Assembly (NCBI GenBank): GCA_016713765.1
Contig: JADJON010000001.1
Coordinates: forward strand, 1,364,001-1,428,000
Length of the DNA stretch: 64,000 bases
Source of the DNA: Bacteroidota bacterium
GTDB lineage: Bacteria > Bacteroidota > Bacteroidia > AKYH767-A > 2013-40CM-41-45
Reading direction: 5' to 3'
Made by a program: the position numbers and the translations under genes. This document shows positions 9,705 through 18,700 of the stretch, piece by piece. The number at the start of each line of letters is the position of its first letter. The first letter of the stretch is position 1. The notes under the pieces are model-generated. The model ran no database searches and was not told where the DNA came from. It saw nothing but the letters and a program-made list of their open reading frames with translations.

Positions 9705-10766
9705 ATGAAAACACGTAATATCGGACCGTTCCTTCGTGTCATGCTGGCAACCCTGTTGCTACCGGCGGGCGTGCAGGCAGGTAATCCAGACCGTGCCGGT
9801 CAGGCTGGGGCCTCTGAGCTCCTGATCAATCCCTGGGCACGCTCGAATGGATGGGGCGGAGCCAACTCAGGCTCCATCCGCGGCTTGGAAGCACAGTTTC
9901 TCAACGTTGCAGGAACCGCGTTCACCAAAAAGACGGAAGCCATCTTTGCCCATACCATGTACCTGGAGGGAAGTGGAATGGCTTTGAATGCGTTTGGACT
10001 GACGCAAAAAGCAGGAGAAGCAGGTGTGATTGGTTTATCCGTTGTCTCTTTCGACTTTGGCGAGATCCCCGTCACTACCACGGATCAACCGGAAGGAAAT
10101 ATTGGTAATTACCGACCCCAATACATCAACATCGGACTTTCTTACGCAAAGGTGTTCTCTAATTCTATCTATGGTGGCTTTAACCTGAAGATCGTAAATG
10201 AGAATATCGCCAACGTCAGCGCAAGAGGAGTCGCAGTTGATGCAGGTATCCAATATGTAACCGGTACCAATGAAGATCGCGACAACATTAAATTCGGTAT
10301 CTCGTTGAAAAACGTCGGTACCCCGATGAAATTCGGCGGAGATGGTTTGTCGGTGCGCCTGACGGCTCCTTCCGGCGCCTACCAGTACACTGTTGAGCAG
10401 CGTTCACAAGGATTTGAAATTCCTTCCTTGCTGAATATGGGTGCTACCTACGACTTTAGTCTGGCTAAGGATCACAGGTTGTCGGCCTCAGCAAGCTTCA
10501 CCTCCAACTCTTTCACGCGTGACCAGATCGCCGGTGGACTTGAATATGCCTTCCGCGAGATGTTCATGATTCGCGGTGGTTTTGTTTACGAAGACGGCAT
10601 CACCTCCGACGACGATCGTACCACTGTTTACACCGGTCCTTGTGCTGGTGTGACGGTGGATGTGCCGATGGGAAAGTCGGGTAAGAAGTTCGGTATCGAC
10701 TACGCGTTCCGGGCTACCAACCCCTTCAACGGGGTGCATACCTTCGGCTTGCGTTTTACGCTCTAA
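9705..10766 (+). CDS. PorV/PorQ-family outer-membrane protein
   Basis: The 353-aa protein has a signal peptide of about 25 residues (ending AGVQA) and then RAGQAGASELLINPWARSNG, the typical start of PorV/PorQ-family proteins (DUF3308). The rest is made of amphipathic strands, ending FGLRFTL as expected for a beta-barrel. PorV binds T9SS substrates at the outer membrane and passes them to the attachment machinery; PorQ and other paralogues are less well understood. This copy is shorter than typical PorV (about 380-400 aa). It is the last gene of the operon with the TonB receptor and the 1330-aa protein, so a dedicated paralogue serving that exoprotein is an attractive inference. No core T9SS genes lie in the window. 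Confidence 0.8.
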   Translation: MKTRNIGPFLRVMLATLLLPAGVQAGNPDRAGQAGASELLINPWARSNGWGGANSGSIRGLEAQFLNVAGTAFTKKTEAIFAHTMYLEGSGMALNAFGLTQKAGEAGVIGLSVVSFDFGEIPVTTTDQPEGNIGNYRPQYINIGLSYAKVFSNSIYGGFNLKIVNENIANVSARGVAVDAGIQYVTGTNEDRDNIKFGISLKNVGTPMKFGGDGLSVRLTAPSGAYQYTVEQRSQGFEIPSLLNMGATYDFSLAKDHRLSASASFTSNSFTRDQIAGGLEYAFREMFMIRGGFVYEDGITSDDDRTTVYTGPCAGVTVDVPMGKSGKKFGIDYAFRATNPFNGVHTFGLRFTL

Positions 10767-10773
10767 AAAACCG

Positions 10774-10781
10774 TATATTTG
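10774..10781 (+). promoter_or_regulatory. Probable -7 element of the greA promoter
   Basis: TATATTTG matches the Bacteroidota -7 consensus exactly. The nearest TTG (10749-10751) is 22 bp upstream, slightly longer than the usual 19-21. The predicted start of transcription lies just before a strong hairpin, with greA starting at 10849. Confidence 0.5.
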
Positions 10782-10790
10782 CATAATCGG

Positions 10791-10818
10791 ACAAGACCCC
10801 GCACCAGCGGGGTCTTGT
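10791..10818 (+). terminator. Perfect 12-bp hairpin between PorV-like gene and greA
   Basis: ACAAGACCCCGC, a 4-nt loop ACCA, and the exact reverse complement form a very stable stem. The downstream sequence TTCTGCTTTAAA is only moderately T-rich. It can act as the terminator of the TonB/PorV operon, but because a promoter-like box sits upstream of it, it would also be the first structure in the greA leader. Confidence 0.6.
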
Positions 10819-10848
10819 TCTGCTTTAAATGCCTTAATAGATTCTGTT

Positions 10849-11322
10849 ATGTCATCCGTACAATATTTCACACCCGACGGCCTGAAGAAACTACAGGAAG
10901 AGCTGCACCAGCTCAGGAACGTCGAACGCCCCCGCATTTCCCAGCAGATCGCCGAAGCACGCGAAAAGGGAGATCTTTCCGAAAACGCGGAGTATGATGC
11001 TGCCAAAGACGCGCAGGGACTTTTGGAATTGCGCATTTCCAAACTGGAAGAAGTGATCGCCAGCGCGCGCCTGCTGGACGACAGCAAGCTAGATACTTCC
11101 AAGGTCATGGTATTGACCAAAGTGCGGATCAAGAACCGGAAGACCGGTCAGGAACTCACCTATACGCTGGTTGCGGAAAATGAGGCGGACCTTAAGGCCG
11201 GAAAAATATCCGTCACGTCTCCGATCGGCAAAGGCCTGTTGGGTAAGAAGATCGGCGACACCGCCCAGATCGAAGTCCCTTCCGGCAAGATGGAGTTCGA
11301 AGTACTCGAGATCTCCCGCTAA
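10849..11322 (+). CDS. greA: Transcription elongation factor GreA
   Basis: The 157-aa product has the standard GreA length. It has an N-terminal coiled coil (residues 1-75, with EAREKGDLSENAEYDAAKDAQ carrying the acidic tip residues that enter the RNA polymerase channel) and a C-terminal FKBP-like domain (SPIGKGLLGKKIGD). GreA rescues backtracked polymerase by stimulating transcript cleavage. An in-frame upstream start exists at 10660 but would overlap the PorV-like gene; the ATG at 10849 gives the conserved beginning MSSVQYFTPDGLKKLQEEL. Its stop overlaps the start of the HIT gene by one base (TAATG), so the two are translationally coupled. Confidence 0.95.
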   Translation: MSSVQYFTPDGLKKLQEELHQLRNVERPRISQQIAEAREKGDLSENAEYDAAKDAQGLLELRISKLEEVIASARLLDDSKLDTSKVMVLTKVRIKNRKTGQELTYTLVAENEADLKAGKISVTSPIGKGLLGKKIGDTAQIEVPSGKMEFEVLEISR

Positions 11323-11717
11323 TGGCATCCATTTTCACCCGCATTGTCAACGGCGAAATACCTTGCTACAAGGTAGCGGAGGATGATCGTTTCCTGGCTT
11401 TTCTGGACATCAATCCGTTGGTGAAAGGGCATACCCTGGTCATTCCGAAACAGGAGACCGATTACATTTTCGATATTCAATCGGAAGAGTACACCGCCCT
11501 CTGGGCCTTTGCGCAGCGCGTCGCCAAAGCGGTCGGCGCCGCTGTGCCCTGCAAGCGGGTCGGCATTGCTGTGATTGGCTTGGAAGTGCCGCACGCGCAC
11601 ATTCATCTAATTCCGATGGAGCGGGTTTCAGACATGAACTTCGCGAACCCGAAAATCAGTCTGCCTCCCGCTGTCATGGAGGAGACCGCCGCTGCCATCC
11701 GGGAAAAGATCATTTAG
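11322..11717 (+). CDS. HIT-family nucleotide hydrolase (Hint/HinT-like)
   Basis: The 131-aa protein has the HIT signature HAHIHL with histidines at residues 91, 93 and 95, preceded by the fold's conserved FLDINPLVKGHTLVIPK segment. HIT proteins of this branch hydrolyse nucleoside phosphoramidates or AMP-linked compounds in the cytoplasm; the real substrate is not readable. It is coupled to greA through a 1-base overlap, a common pairing in Bacteroidota. Its 3' end overlaps the convergent ruvC gene by 8 bp. Confidence 0.9.
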   Translation: MASIFTRIVNGEIPCYKVAEDDRFLAFLDINPLVKGHTLVIPKQETDYIFDIQSEEYTALWAFAQRVAKAVGAAVPCKRVGIAVIGLEVPHAHIHLIPMERVSDMNFANPKISLPPAVMEETAAAIREKII

Positions 11718-12279
11718 ATACGATCCTGTCAGGATTAGCCGACAGAAACGATTTCCAGCCGGAGTGCGCACCAGCCGCTCCGGCTGAATTGTTTCCGCTT
11801 TGGAAATGATGGCACAGGGCGACTGCTACGGCATCCGTTGCATCCAGATACGCGTGTGTTTCGTTAAGCGAGAGGAGCGTCTTCAGCATGGCGGCTACCT
11901 GTTCCTTTGACGCGTTGCCATGCCCTGTAATGGATTGTTTGACCCGTTTAGGCGAATATTCGGTAATCGGAACTTGTCGGTACAGCCCGGCAGCCATCGC
12001 TACGCCCTGTGCTCGTCCCAACTTCAACATGGACTGCACGTTTTTACCGAAGAACGGCGCTTCAATCGCGAGATCATCCGGCAAATGTTGGTCGATCAGG
12101 CCCAGGGTATATTCGAATATTTGTTTAAGCCGTAGGGAATGGTCGTCATCGCGCTTGAGGCGCAAGACACCCAGGGTGATCAATTCCGGTCTGGTCCCGA
12201 TCACCCGGATGATACCGTAGCCCATGATGTTGGTGCCCGGGTCGATCCCAAGAATGATTCGTTCCTTCACCGTAGCCAT
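11710..12279 (-). CDS. ruvC: Holliday junction endonuclease RuvC
   Basis: The 189-aa protein begins with the RuvC fold motif ILGIDPGTNIMGYG. The four acidic catalytic residues are visible as D13, E73 (AIEAPFFGKN), D146 and D149 (LDATDAVAVALCHH), with the same spacing as E. coli D7, E66, D138 and D141. RuvC cuts Holliday junctions as a dimer with RuvAB. The C-terminal 25 residues beyond the catalytic core are an extension typical for this phylum. It is divergent from the flippase-like gene, with 46 bp between start codons. Confidence 0.95.
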   Translation of the reverse strand: MATVKERIILGIDPGTNIMGYGIIRVIGTRPELITLGVLRLKRDDDHSLRLKQIFEYTLGLIDQHLPDDLAIEAPFFGKNVQSMLKLGRAQGVAMAAGLYRQVPITEYSPKRVKQSITGHGNASKEQVAAMLKTLLSLNETHAYLDATDAVAVALCHHFQSGNNSAGAAGAHSGWKSFLSANPDRIVSK

Positions 12280-12325
12280 CTTCAGGGGTTTCCGGATTCA
12301 AATTGCGTAATATTGTCGTGACCGG

Positions 12326-13309
12326 ATGCGACAAAGTACGGAAAATATACTCGTTCGCTGGGGCTGGATACTCAAGCTCCTGATCGCCGCTGTCGCCTTT
12401 ACGTTTATTTACTGGCAAGTGGTTCGACGGGAAGGACTGGCAACACTGGTAGCTGTTGCACGCGATTCCTGGAGTGAGCCGCACAACCGGGTACTCCTCT
12501 CGGCCGTGTTGCTCGGCATGCTGATCAACTGGGCGATCGAGGCGTTCAAATGGAAACGGGTCTTGCGCCCATTGGAGCAGGTCTCGCTCCTGAAGGCGTT
12601 GGAAGCGGTCTTCTCCGGACTCTCCGTCAGCTTTTTTACCCCGAATAGAGTAGGGGAATACGCGGGTCGCGTTTTCCATCTCGTGAAAGCCGATCGCCCA
12701 CAGGCGGTTTTGGCAACCATATTGGAAAACGTGAGCCAGCTCGTCATCACGCTCTTCTTTGGCGGCTTCGCGTTGGCTTATGGTGTGCAGGACCTGATTA
12801 CGACCCAATCCTATCTGATGAGTTCCTTCCGGATCTTGTCCGTGGTGGGCGCCTGCTTTCTCGTGCTTGCGTTTATCTATTCCGGTGTATTGCAGGCAAT
12901 GTTCGTGCGACTGCGTTTCTCGGGCAGGTGGCTGCGCGTCACCGGGATTCTGGAGCGCTATACCAAGGCGCAGATGATCGAACTCTTGTTGCTCTCGGCC
13001 TTACGTTATTTCATCTTCACCGGACAATTCTTCCTGCTCCTGCACGTGTTCGGTGCCCCCTTACCGTATGGGGTCGCGATGCTCCGGATCGCCCTGACGT
13101 ACCTGGCCATGTCGGTCATTCCTTCGATCGCGCTGACGGAACTCGGTGTACGAGGCGCGTTGGCCGCCTGGGTCTTTCAGCCGGTCACCGAGCAGGTGAG
13201 CGGCGTACTGCTCGCGACATCCGCGCTATGGGTCATCAACCTGGTACTGCCCGCGCTCATCGGCCTCTTGTTCGTGTTTGATTTCAAATTCGTGAAGAAG
13301 CGTACATGA
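12326..13309 (+). CDS. Lysylphosphatidylglycerol synthase TM-region family membrane protein
   Basis: The 327-aa protein contains about eight hydrophobic segments and belongs by pattern to the LPG_synthase_TM/UPF0104 group of flippase-like integral membrane proteins: SVSFFTPNRVGEYAGRV is the conserved motif after the second helix, and SVIPSIALTELGVRGALAAW lies near the C-terminus. Members include the membrane half of MprF, but this one has no soluble acyltransferase domain, so a lipid-flipping or carrier role is more likely than lysyl transfer. It overlaps the next gene, a glycosyltransferase, by 4 bp, which suggests a shared role in building or moving a lipid-linked glycan. Confidence 0.8.
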   Translation: MRQSTENILVRWGWILKLLIAAVAFTFIYWQVVRREGLATLVAVARDSWSEPHNRVLLSAVLLGMLINWAIEAFKWKRVLRPLEQVSLLKALEAVFSGLSVSFFTPNRVGEYAGRVFHLVKADRPQAVLATILENVSQLVITLFFGGFALAYGVQDLITTQSYLMSSFRILSVVGACFLVLAFIYSGVLQAMFVRLRFSGRWLRVTGILERYTKAQMIELLLLSALRYFIFTGQFFLLLHVFGAPLPYGVAMLRIALTYLAMSVIPSIALTELGVRGALAAWVFQPVTEQVSGVLLATSALWVINLVLPALIGLLFVFDFKFVKKRT

Positions 13310-14439
13310 TGCTCGTGCTCGGAGTTTATACACTCTTCAGCTTCCTGTATGTTATCTTTCTAGGTCGTGTCCGGAAAGCCTGGTGGAGCCTGAGACAAGC
13401 CAATGTCGAGCAGCCAGCTTCCGTTTCATTCCCATTCGTCACTGTTATTGTACCGGTGCGGAATGAAGCGCAACACCTGCCCGATCTTTTGAACGACTTG
13501 TTGGCACAGGATTATCCGGACGATCGGTGGGAGCTCATCGTTGTGAATGATGGGTCTGCCGACGGCACAGCAGCCATTGCGGCTGATTTTTTTCATTCCC
13601 ACCCGAACCGCGGCGGTCTGCTGAATCTTCCGGATAAGGAAGGCGGATCAAAAAAGCAGGCTGTCGCGATGGCGATAGCAAATGCAAAAGGCGAATGGAT
13701 CCTCACCACCGACGGGGATTGTAGGGTTGGCCCTTCCTGGTTAACAACTATGGCGCAGGGTATGTCGCCCGGTCGTACCATGCTGGCAGGACCCGTCAAC
13801 CTGGTTGGTTCACCGGATTTCCTGGGCAGACTGCAAACCGCTGAGTGGATCGGTCTTCAATGCATCGGTGCTGCCGGCATCTACCGCGGAAGGAATTTCT
13901 TCTGTAACGGAGCCAACCTGGCTTATCGGAAACAAGCATTCACAGAGAGCGGAGGATTCACCAGGAGCAAGAAGAGGCTGTCGGGTGATGACACGGACCT
14001 CCTGCTGCAATTCAGTCGAAGCTGGCCCGGCAGCATCGGCTTTCAATCCGGGACAGGTGCTATCGTCGAAACCTTCGCAGACGATGGTATTGGTTCTGCG
14101 TTTAGTCAGCGTCATCGCTGGGCATCCAAGATCCCGGTTGCACTGACCACCGTTACCTTGCTGATTTCCCTGATCGCCTGGTTGTCGCATGCCGGCTTCC
14201 TGGCTGCGCTCTGCATCATGTTTTTCTCGCCCATTGCAGCCTTTGTGGTGCTGCCGGTCTTTTTCCTCAAGGTCCTTGCTGAATACCTCTTGTTGAAAGA
14301 TGGAGCCGACTACTTCGGTCATCGCGTTTCCTTCGGCTTAATTTTAGCCGCTCAACCGTTCTATGCGCTCTACATCACCCTGGTAGGCGCGGCGGCAGTG
14401 TTTCTTCCCTATACCTGGAAAGGCCGAAAAGGCCGGTAA
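13306..14439 (+). CDS. Membrane-associated family 2 glycosyltransferase
   Basis: The 377-aa protein has one N-terminal membrane helix (residues 5-20), a GT-A catalytic domain and about three C-terminal helices. Visible motifs are VTVIVPVRNEAQHLPDLL, VVNDGSADGT (nucleotide-sugar binding), TTDGDC with the metal-binding DxD at D136-D138, GDDTDLLLQ (acidic catalytic base region) and QRHRWASK (the Q/RxxRW-type acceptor motif). It is a processive-type or lipid-acceptor glycosyltransferase facing the cytoplasm; sugar and acceptor are unknown. It overlaps the upstream flippase-like gene by 4 bp and ends 3 bp before the ABC permease start. Confidence 0.85.
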   Translation: MMLVLGVYTLFSFLYVIFLGRVRKAWWSLRQANVEQPASVSFPFVTVIVPVRNEAQHLPDLLNDLLAQDYPDDRWELIVVNDGSADGTAAIAADFFHSHPNRGGLLNLPDKEGGSKKQAVAMAIANAKGEWILTTDGDCRVGPSWLTTMAQGMSPGRTMLAGPVNLVGSPDFLGRLQTAEWIGLQCIGAAGIYRGRNFFCNGANLAYRKQAFTESGGFTRSKKRLSGDDTDLLLQFSRSWPGSIGFQSGTGAIVETFADDGIGSAFSQRHRWASKIPVALTTVTLLISLIAWLSHAGFLAALCIMFFSPIAAFVVLPVFFLKVLAEYLLLKDGADYFGHRVSFGLILAAQPFYALYITLVGAAAVFLPYTWKGRKGR

Positions 14440-14442
14440 CCC

Positions 14443-15651
14443 ATGCGATACGATTCTCCCGGTCAGCAAGTCTGGCGCCGCTTTCGAAAAAACGGTGCGG
14501 CCATGTCCGGATTAGCGGTCATCGCGCTTGCGATCCTGGTAGCTCTTTGCTGCACTGTCATTCGATCCGATGAAAGCCCGGAGGCTAACCGGATCTGCCT
14601 GCCGATCGGGAATCAACGCCCGGGATTCACTTCCGATTTTCTCTTGTTAAGAAAGAACCAGGAAGCCATGGTCCCGGGTCTGTGGCAACAGTTCTGGAAC
14701 GGAACCCCGGATTCGATGCAATGGGTGGCGGTTTCCGATTGGCGCATCGCGTCCGATACGGTTTTCTATCATGAATGGTCGCCCGATGCCCTGCTCCCGG
14801 AGCAGTTCGTGCTCCTGGCCGAAGCGGTATGGCCCTTACTGGATCCGCATCAGTTGGTGAACACGGATGGCAAGTGGTCAGCGCGCGATGTTTATGGTAC
14901 CATCCGTACTTCCTCCACGGAAGAATTGAGAACGACATTCAGCGAGCACCAGGTCACCCGCCGGACGTTTCTACTTGGTACCGACCGGTACGGTCGCGAT
15001 ATGCTGAGCCGCCTGCTTACCGGAACGCGTATCACTTTTTTCGTCGGTCTCGTCGCTGTCGTCATCGCGCTGCTCGTGGGCGTGACCCTGGGTTCCTTAG
15101 CCGGTTTCTTCCGGGGAAGAATCGACCGGTTCATCTTATGGCTCATCAACGTTACCTGGTCGATGCCAACCTTGCTGCTCGTCATTGCGATCACCTTGCT
15201 ACTGGGTAAAGGCTTTTCACAGGTCTTTATCGCCGTGGGACTGACGTTGTGGGTGGATGTGGCCCGCCTGGTACGCGGACAGATCTTCAGCGTGCGGGAA
15301 CAGGAGTTCGTAACGGCGGGGAGAGCATTGGGCTATAAGAACGCCCGGGTCATTTTTCGTCATATACTCCCCAACATCGCCGGGCCGGTGCTCGTTGTCG
15401 CCGCCGCGAATTTCTCTACCGCGATCCTGCTCGAAGCCGGACTGAGTTTTCTTGGCATCGGCGCACAACCACCTACGCCAAGCTGGGGTGCGATGATCAA
15501 GGAGAACTATGGCTACATCATTCTTCCCGGTACGGCCTACCTGGCCGTGTTACCGGGCCTTGCCATCCTCTTGCTGACCCTCGCCTTCACCTTTGTGGCC
15601 AACGGGCTACGCGACGCCCTCGACAGCAGGCAACAGCTCTTGTCGGCCTGA
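14443..15651 (+). CDS. OppC/DppC-type ABC transporter permease, orphan
   Basis: The 402-aa protein starts with an OppC_N-like cytoplasmic segment (WRRFRKNGAAMSGL) and one helix. An unusually long periplasmic stretch follows (about residues 45-170), then the conserved LLGTDRYGRDMLSRLLTGTR and a five-helix permease domain. The coupling helix motif REQEFVTAGRALGYKNARVI (EAA loop) is intact, followed by PSWGAMIKE. Family members are about 290-310 aa; the extra length is the periplasmic insert. It should be one half of a peptide or nickel-type importer, but no OppB, ATPase or binding-protein gene is nearby, so the partners must be encoded elsewhere. It is the third gene of the unit with the membrane protein and the glycosyltransferase. 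Confidence 0.85.
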   Translation: MRYDSPGQQVWRRFRKNGAAMSGLAVIALAILVALCCTVIRSDESPEANRICLPIGNQRPGFTSDFLLLRKNQEAMVPGLWQQFWNGTPDSMQWVAVSDWRIASDTVFYHEWSPDALLPEQFVLLAEAVWPLLDPHQLVNTDGKWSARDVYGTIRTSSTEELRTTFSEHQVTRRTFLLGTDRYGRDMLSRLLTGTRITFFVGLVAVVIALLVGVTLGSLAGFFRGRIDRFILWLINVTWSMPTLLLVIAITLLLGKGFSQVFIAVGLTLWVDVARLVRGQIFSVREQEFVTAGRALGYKNARVIFRHILPNIAGPVLVVAAANFSTAILLEAGLSFLGIGAQPPTPSWGAMIKENYGYIILPGTAYLAVLPGLAILLLTLAFTFVANGLRDALDSRQQLLSA

Positions 15652-15660
15652 GTTGTACAC

Positions 15661-15776
15661 GGCTGTCAATAACCTTCAGGCTTCATCCTGAAAAAGTTAA
15701 AAATCCGCTTCCCGGAGGGTAGCCGGATTGCGTATATTTACAAGACTGGGCCGGTAGCAGGCCCTTTTCCGTCATC
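15661..15776 (+). promoter_or_regulatory. dnaE leader with -7-like box and small hairpin
   Basis: TATATTTA at 15733-15740 resembles the Bacteroidota -7 box, without a TTG at the proper distance. GGGCC (15748-15752) pairs with GGCCC (15760-15764), followed by TTTT, forming a small hairpin just before the dnaE ATG. A further weak stem, TTCAGG/CCTGAA (about 15674-15691), may terminate the upstream permease gene. Confidence 0.35.
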
Positions 15777-18700
15777 ATGCCGAACTTTTCCCACCTGCAC
15801 GTCCATACGCAGTTTTCCCTGTTGGACGGGGCTGCCGATATATCCGACCTCTATAAAAAGGCCGTCAAGGACAAGATGCCTGCCATTGCCATCACCGATC
15901 ATGGCAATATGTTCGGCGCTTTTAAGTTTGTCGCGGAGGCTTCCAAACACAACACGAAAGAACATCCGGATACGATCAAGCCGATCGTCGGATGCGAATT
16001 CTATGTGGTGGAGAATCGCCACAAGCAACAGTTTACCAAAGACGACCGCGACCAGCGTTTTCATCAACTCCTGTTGGCGAAGAACGCGGAAGGGTACAAG
16101 AACCTGGTCAAGCTGTGTTCACTCGGCTACATCGAAGGGTTGTATGGTAAATATCCCCGCATCGACAAGGAGTTGGTGTTGAAGTACCATAAAGGGTTGA
16201 TCGCTACGACCTGCTGCCTGGGTGCCCTGGTGCCGCGCACCATTCTGCGTAAAGGCGAGGCCGAAGGAGAGAAAGAGTTCAAGTGGTGGCTCGACCTGTT
16301 CGGTGAGGATTATTACATCGAACTTCAACGACACGATATTCCCGAACAGCACAAAGTGAATGAGGTGCTGTTGCGATGGGCGGTCAAGTATGGTGTAAAG
16401 GTGATCGCCTCGAACGATTCCCATTATACCGATCGCGATGATTACAATGCCCACGACATCCTGCTGTGTATCAATACCGGGGAGAAGCAGGCGACTCCGA
16501 CGATGAAGGAGTTCAGCGACGACGATGCTTTTACGAAAGGAAAACGCTTCGCTTTCTACAACGACCAGTTCTATTTCAAGACGACCGACGAAATGTCGAC
16601 GCTCTTTTCCGATGTGCCGGAGGCGATCGACAACACCAACGAAATTGTCTCCAAAATCGAGACGCTTAAGCTGAAGCAGGATATTCTGCTTCCGCACTAC
16701 CAATTGCCGAAGGGATTTACCGACCAGGACGAATACCTGCGGCACATCACCTTCGAGGGCGCGAAAAAGCGTTATGGCGACATCGCTCCGGAAACCGAAG
16801 AGCGACTCAACTTCGAGTTGTTTACGATCAAGACGATGGGCTTCGCGGGCTACTTCCTGATCGTTGCGGATTTCATCAAGGCTGGCCGCGACCTCGGCGT
16901 TTTCGTCGGACCAGGCCGCGGATCGGCCGCCGGTTCTGCCGTGGCGTATTGCATCGGCATTACGAATATTGATCCGATCAAGTACAACCTGCTGTTCGAG
17001 CGATTCCTGAATCCGGATCGCAAGAGCATGCCCGATATCGATACCGACTTCGACGATGTAGGCCGTCAGAAAGTGATCGACTATGTCGTGACGAAGTACG
17101 GACGAAACCAGGTGGCCCAGATCGTCACCTACGGCACCATGGCCGCCAAGATGAGCATCAAGGACGTGGCGCGTGTCCTGGATCTGCCATTGCCCGAATC
17201 CAATGCCCTGGCCAAGCTGGTGCCGGAGCGGCCCGGCATCGAACTCCAGCGGGTACTCGAGGCCCCACTCGATGGAGAAAAAAGCCTTCGCGAAAAGGAG
17301 AACCTCAGCAGCGATGATCTGGAACAGGTCAAGCGCCTGCGTGAGATATATAATGGAAAAGACCTGCATGCTGAGGTGCTGCGAGAGGCCCTCCGACTGG
17401 AAGGGTCGGTCCGGAATACCGGCATCCATGCCGCTGGTATCATCATAGCGCCGAAGGATCTCACCGAGATCATCCCGGTCGCCACCTCGAAGGATACGGA
17501 ATTGCTCATCACCCAGTTTGATGGCAAAGTCATTGAGGATGCCGGCGTCATCAAGATGGACTTCCTTGGGCTGAAAACGCTGACGATCATTCGTGATGCG
17601 TTGCGTCTCATTGAGCAGAATCACGGTGTCAAGATCGATATTGACGCCATCCCGCTCGACGATACCAAGACGTTTGAACTCTACCAACGCGGCGAAACAA
17701 ACGGAACGTTCCAGTTCGAATCCGCCGGCATGCAGAAATACCTCAAGGAGTTGCGCCCCGACAAGTTCGAGGACCTCATCGCCATGAACGCCCTCTACCG
17801 TCCGGGCCCGCTGGAATACATCCCCAACTTTATCGCACGTAAACACGGCCGGGAGGCGGTTGCCTACGACCTGCCGGCGATGGAAGAATACCTTCAGGAG
17901 TCTTACGGGATCACCGTCTATCAGGAGCAGGTCATGCTGCTGTCGCAAAAACTGGCCGGATTCACCAAGGGCGACGCGGATACGCTGCGGAAGGCGATGG
18001 GCAAGAAGCAGAAGGACGTACTCGACAAGATGAAGTCGAAGTTCATGGACGGTTGCAAAGCCAACGGACATGATCCGGAGGTCTGCGAGAAGATCTGGAC
18101 CGACTGGGAAGCGTTCGCTTCCTATGCGTTCAATAAATCACACTCCACCTGCTACGCGTTCGTAGCGTTCCAAACGGCCTACCTCAAAGCGCATTACCCG
18201 GCCGAATACATGGCTTCGGTACTGACGCACAACCTCGGAACGATCGATAAGATCACCTTCTTCATGGAAGAATGCCGGCGGATGGGTATTCCGGTTCTCG
18301 GGCCCGACGTGAACGAATCGCTCTATGATTTCAGTGTCAACCAACAAGGACAGATTCGATTCGGATTGGGTGCGGTGAAAGGGGTTGGGGAGAACGCGGT
18401 GATCTCCATCATTGACGAACGAACCAAAGAGGGGCCCTACGAAAGCATTTTCGATCTTACCAAACGTGTCAGCAGCAAGGCGATGAACAAGAAATGCCTG
18501 GAGAGCCTTGTGCAGGCCGGTGCGCTGGACAGCCTTGGATCGATCGAGCGATCACGCTATTTCGCGATCGATCCCAAAGACAACGCCAACGGCATCGAGA
18601 AGGCGATACGTTTCGGTAGCGCCTTGCAGAACAAACAAGGTTCCATGCAGAATAGCCTTTTCGGAGACGATCATGAAGAGACCATCGCATTGCCCGTGAT

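Noticed and set aside
16119..18071. A 650-codon minus-strand frame inside dnaE
   Set aside because: It lies antisense to catalytic dnaE motifs and shows no domain, only a reflection of dnaE codon use.
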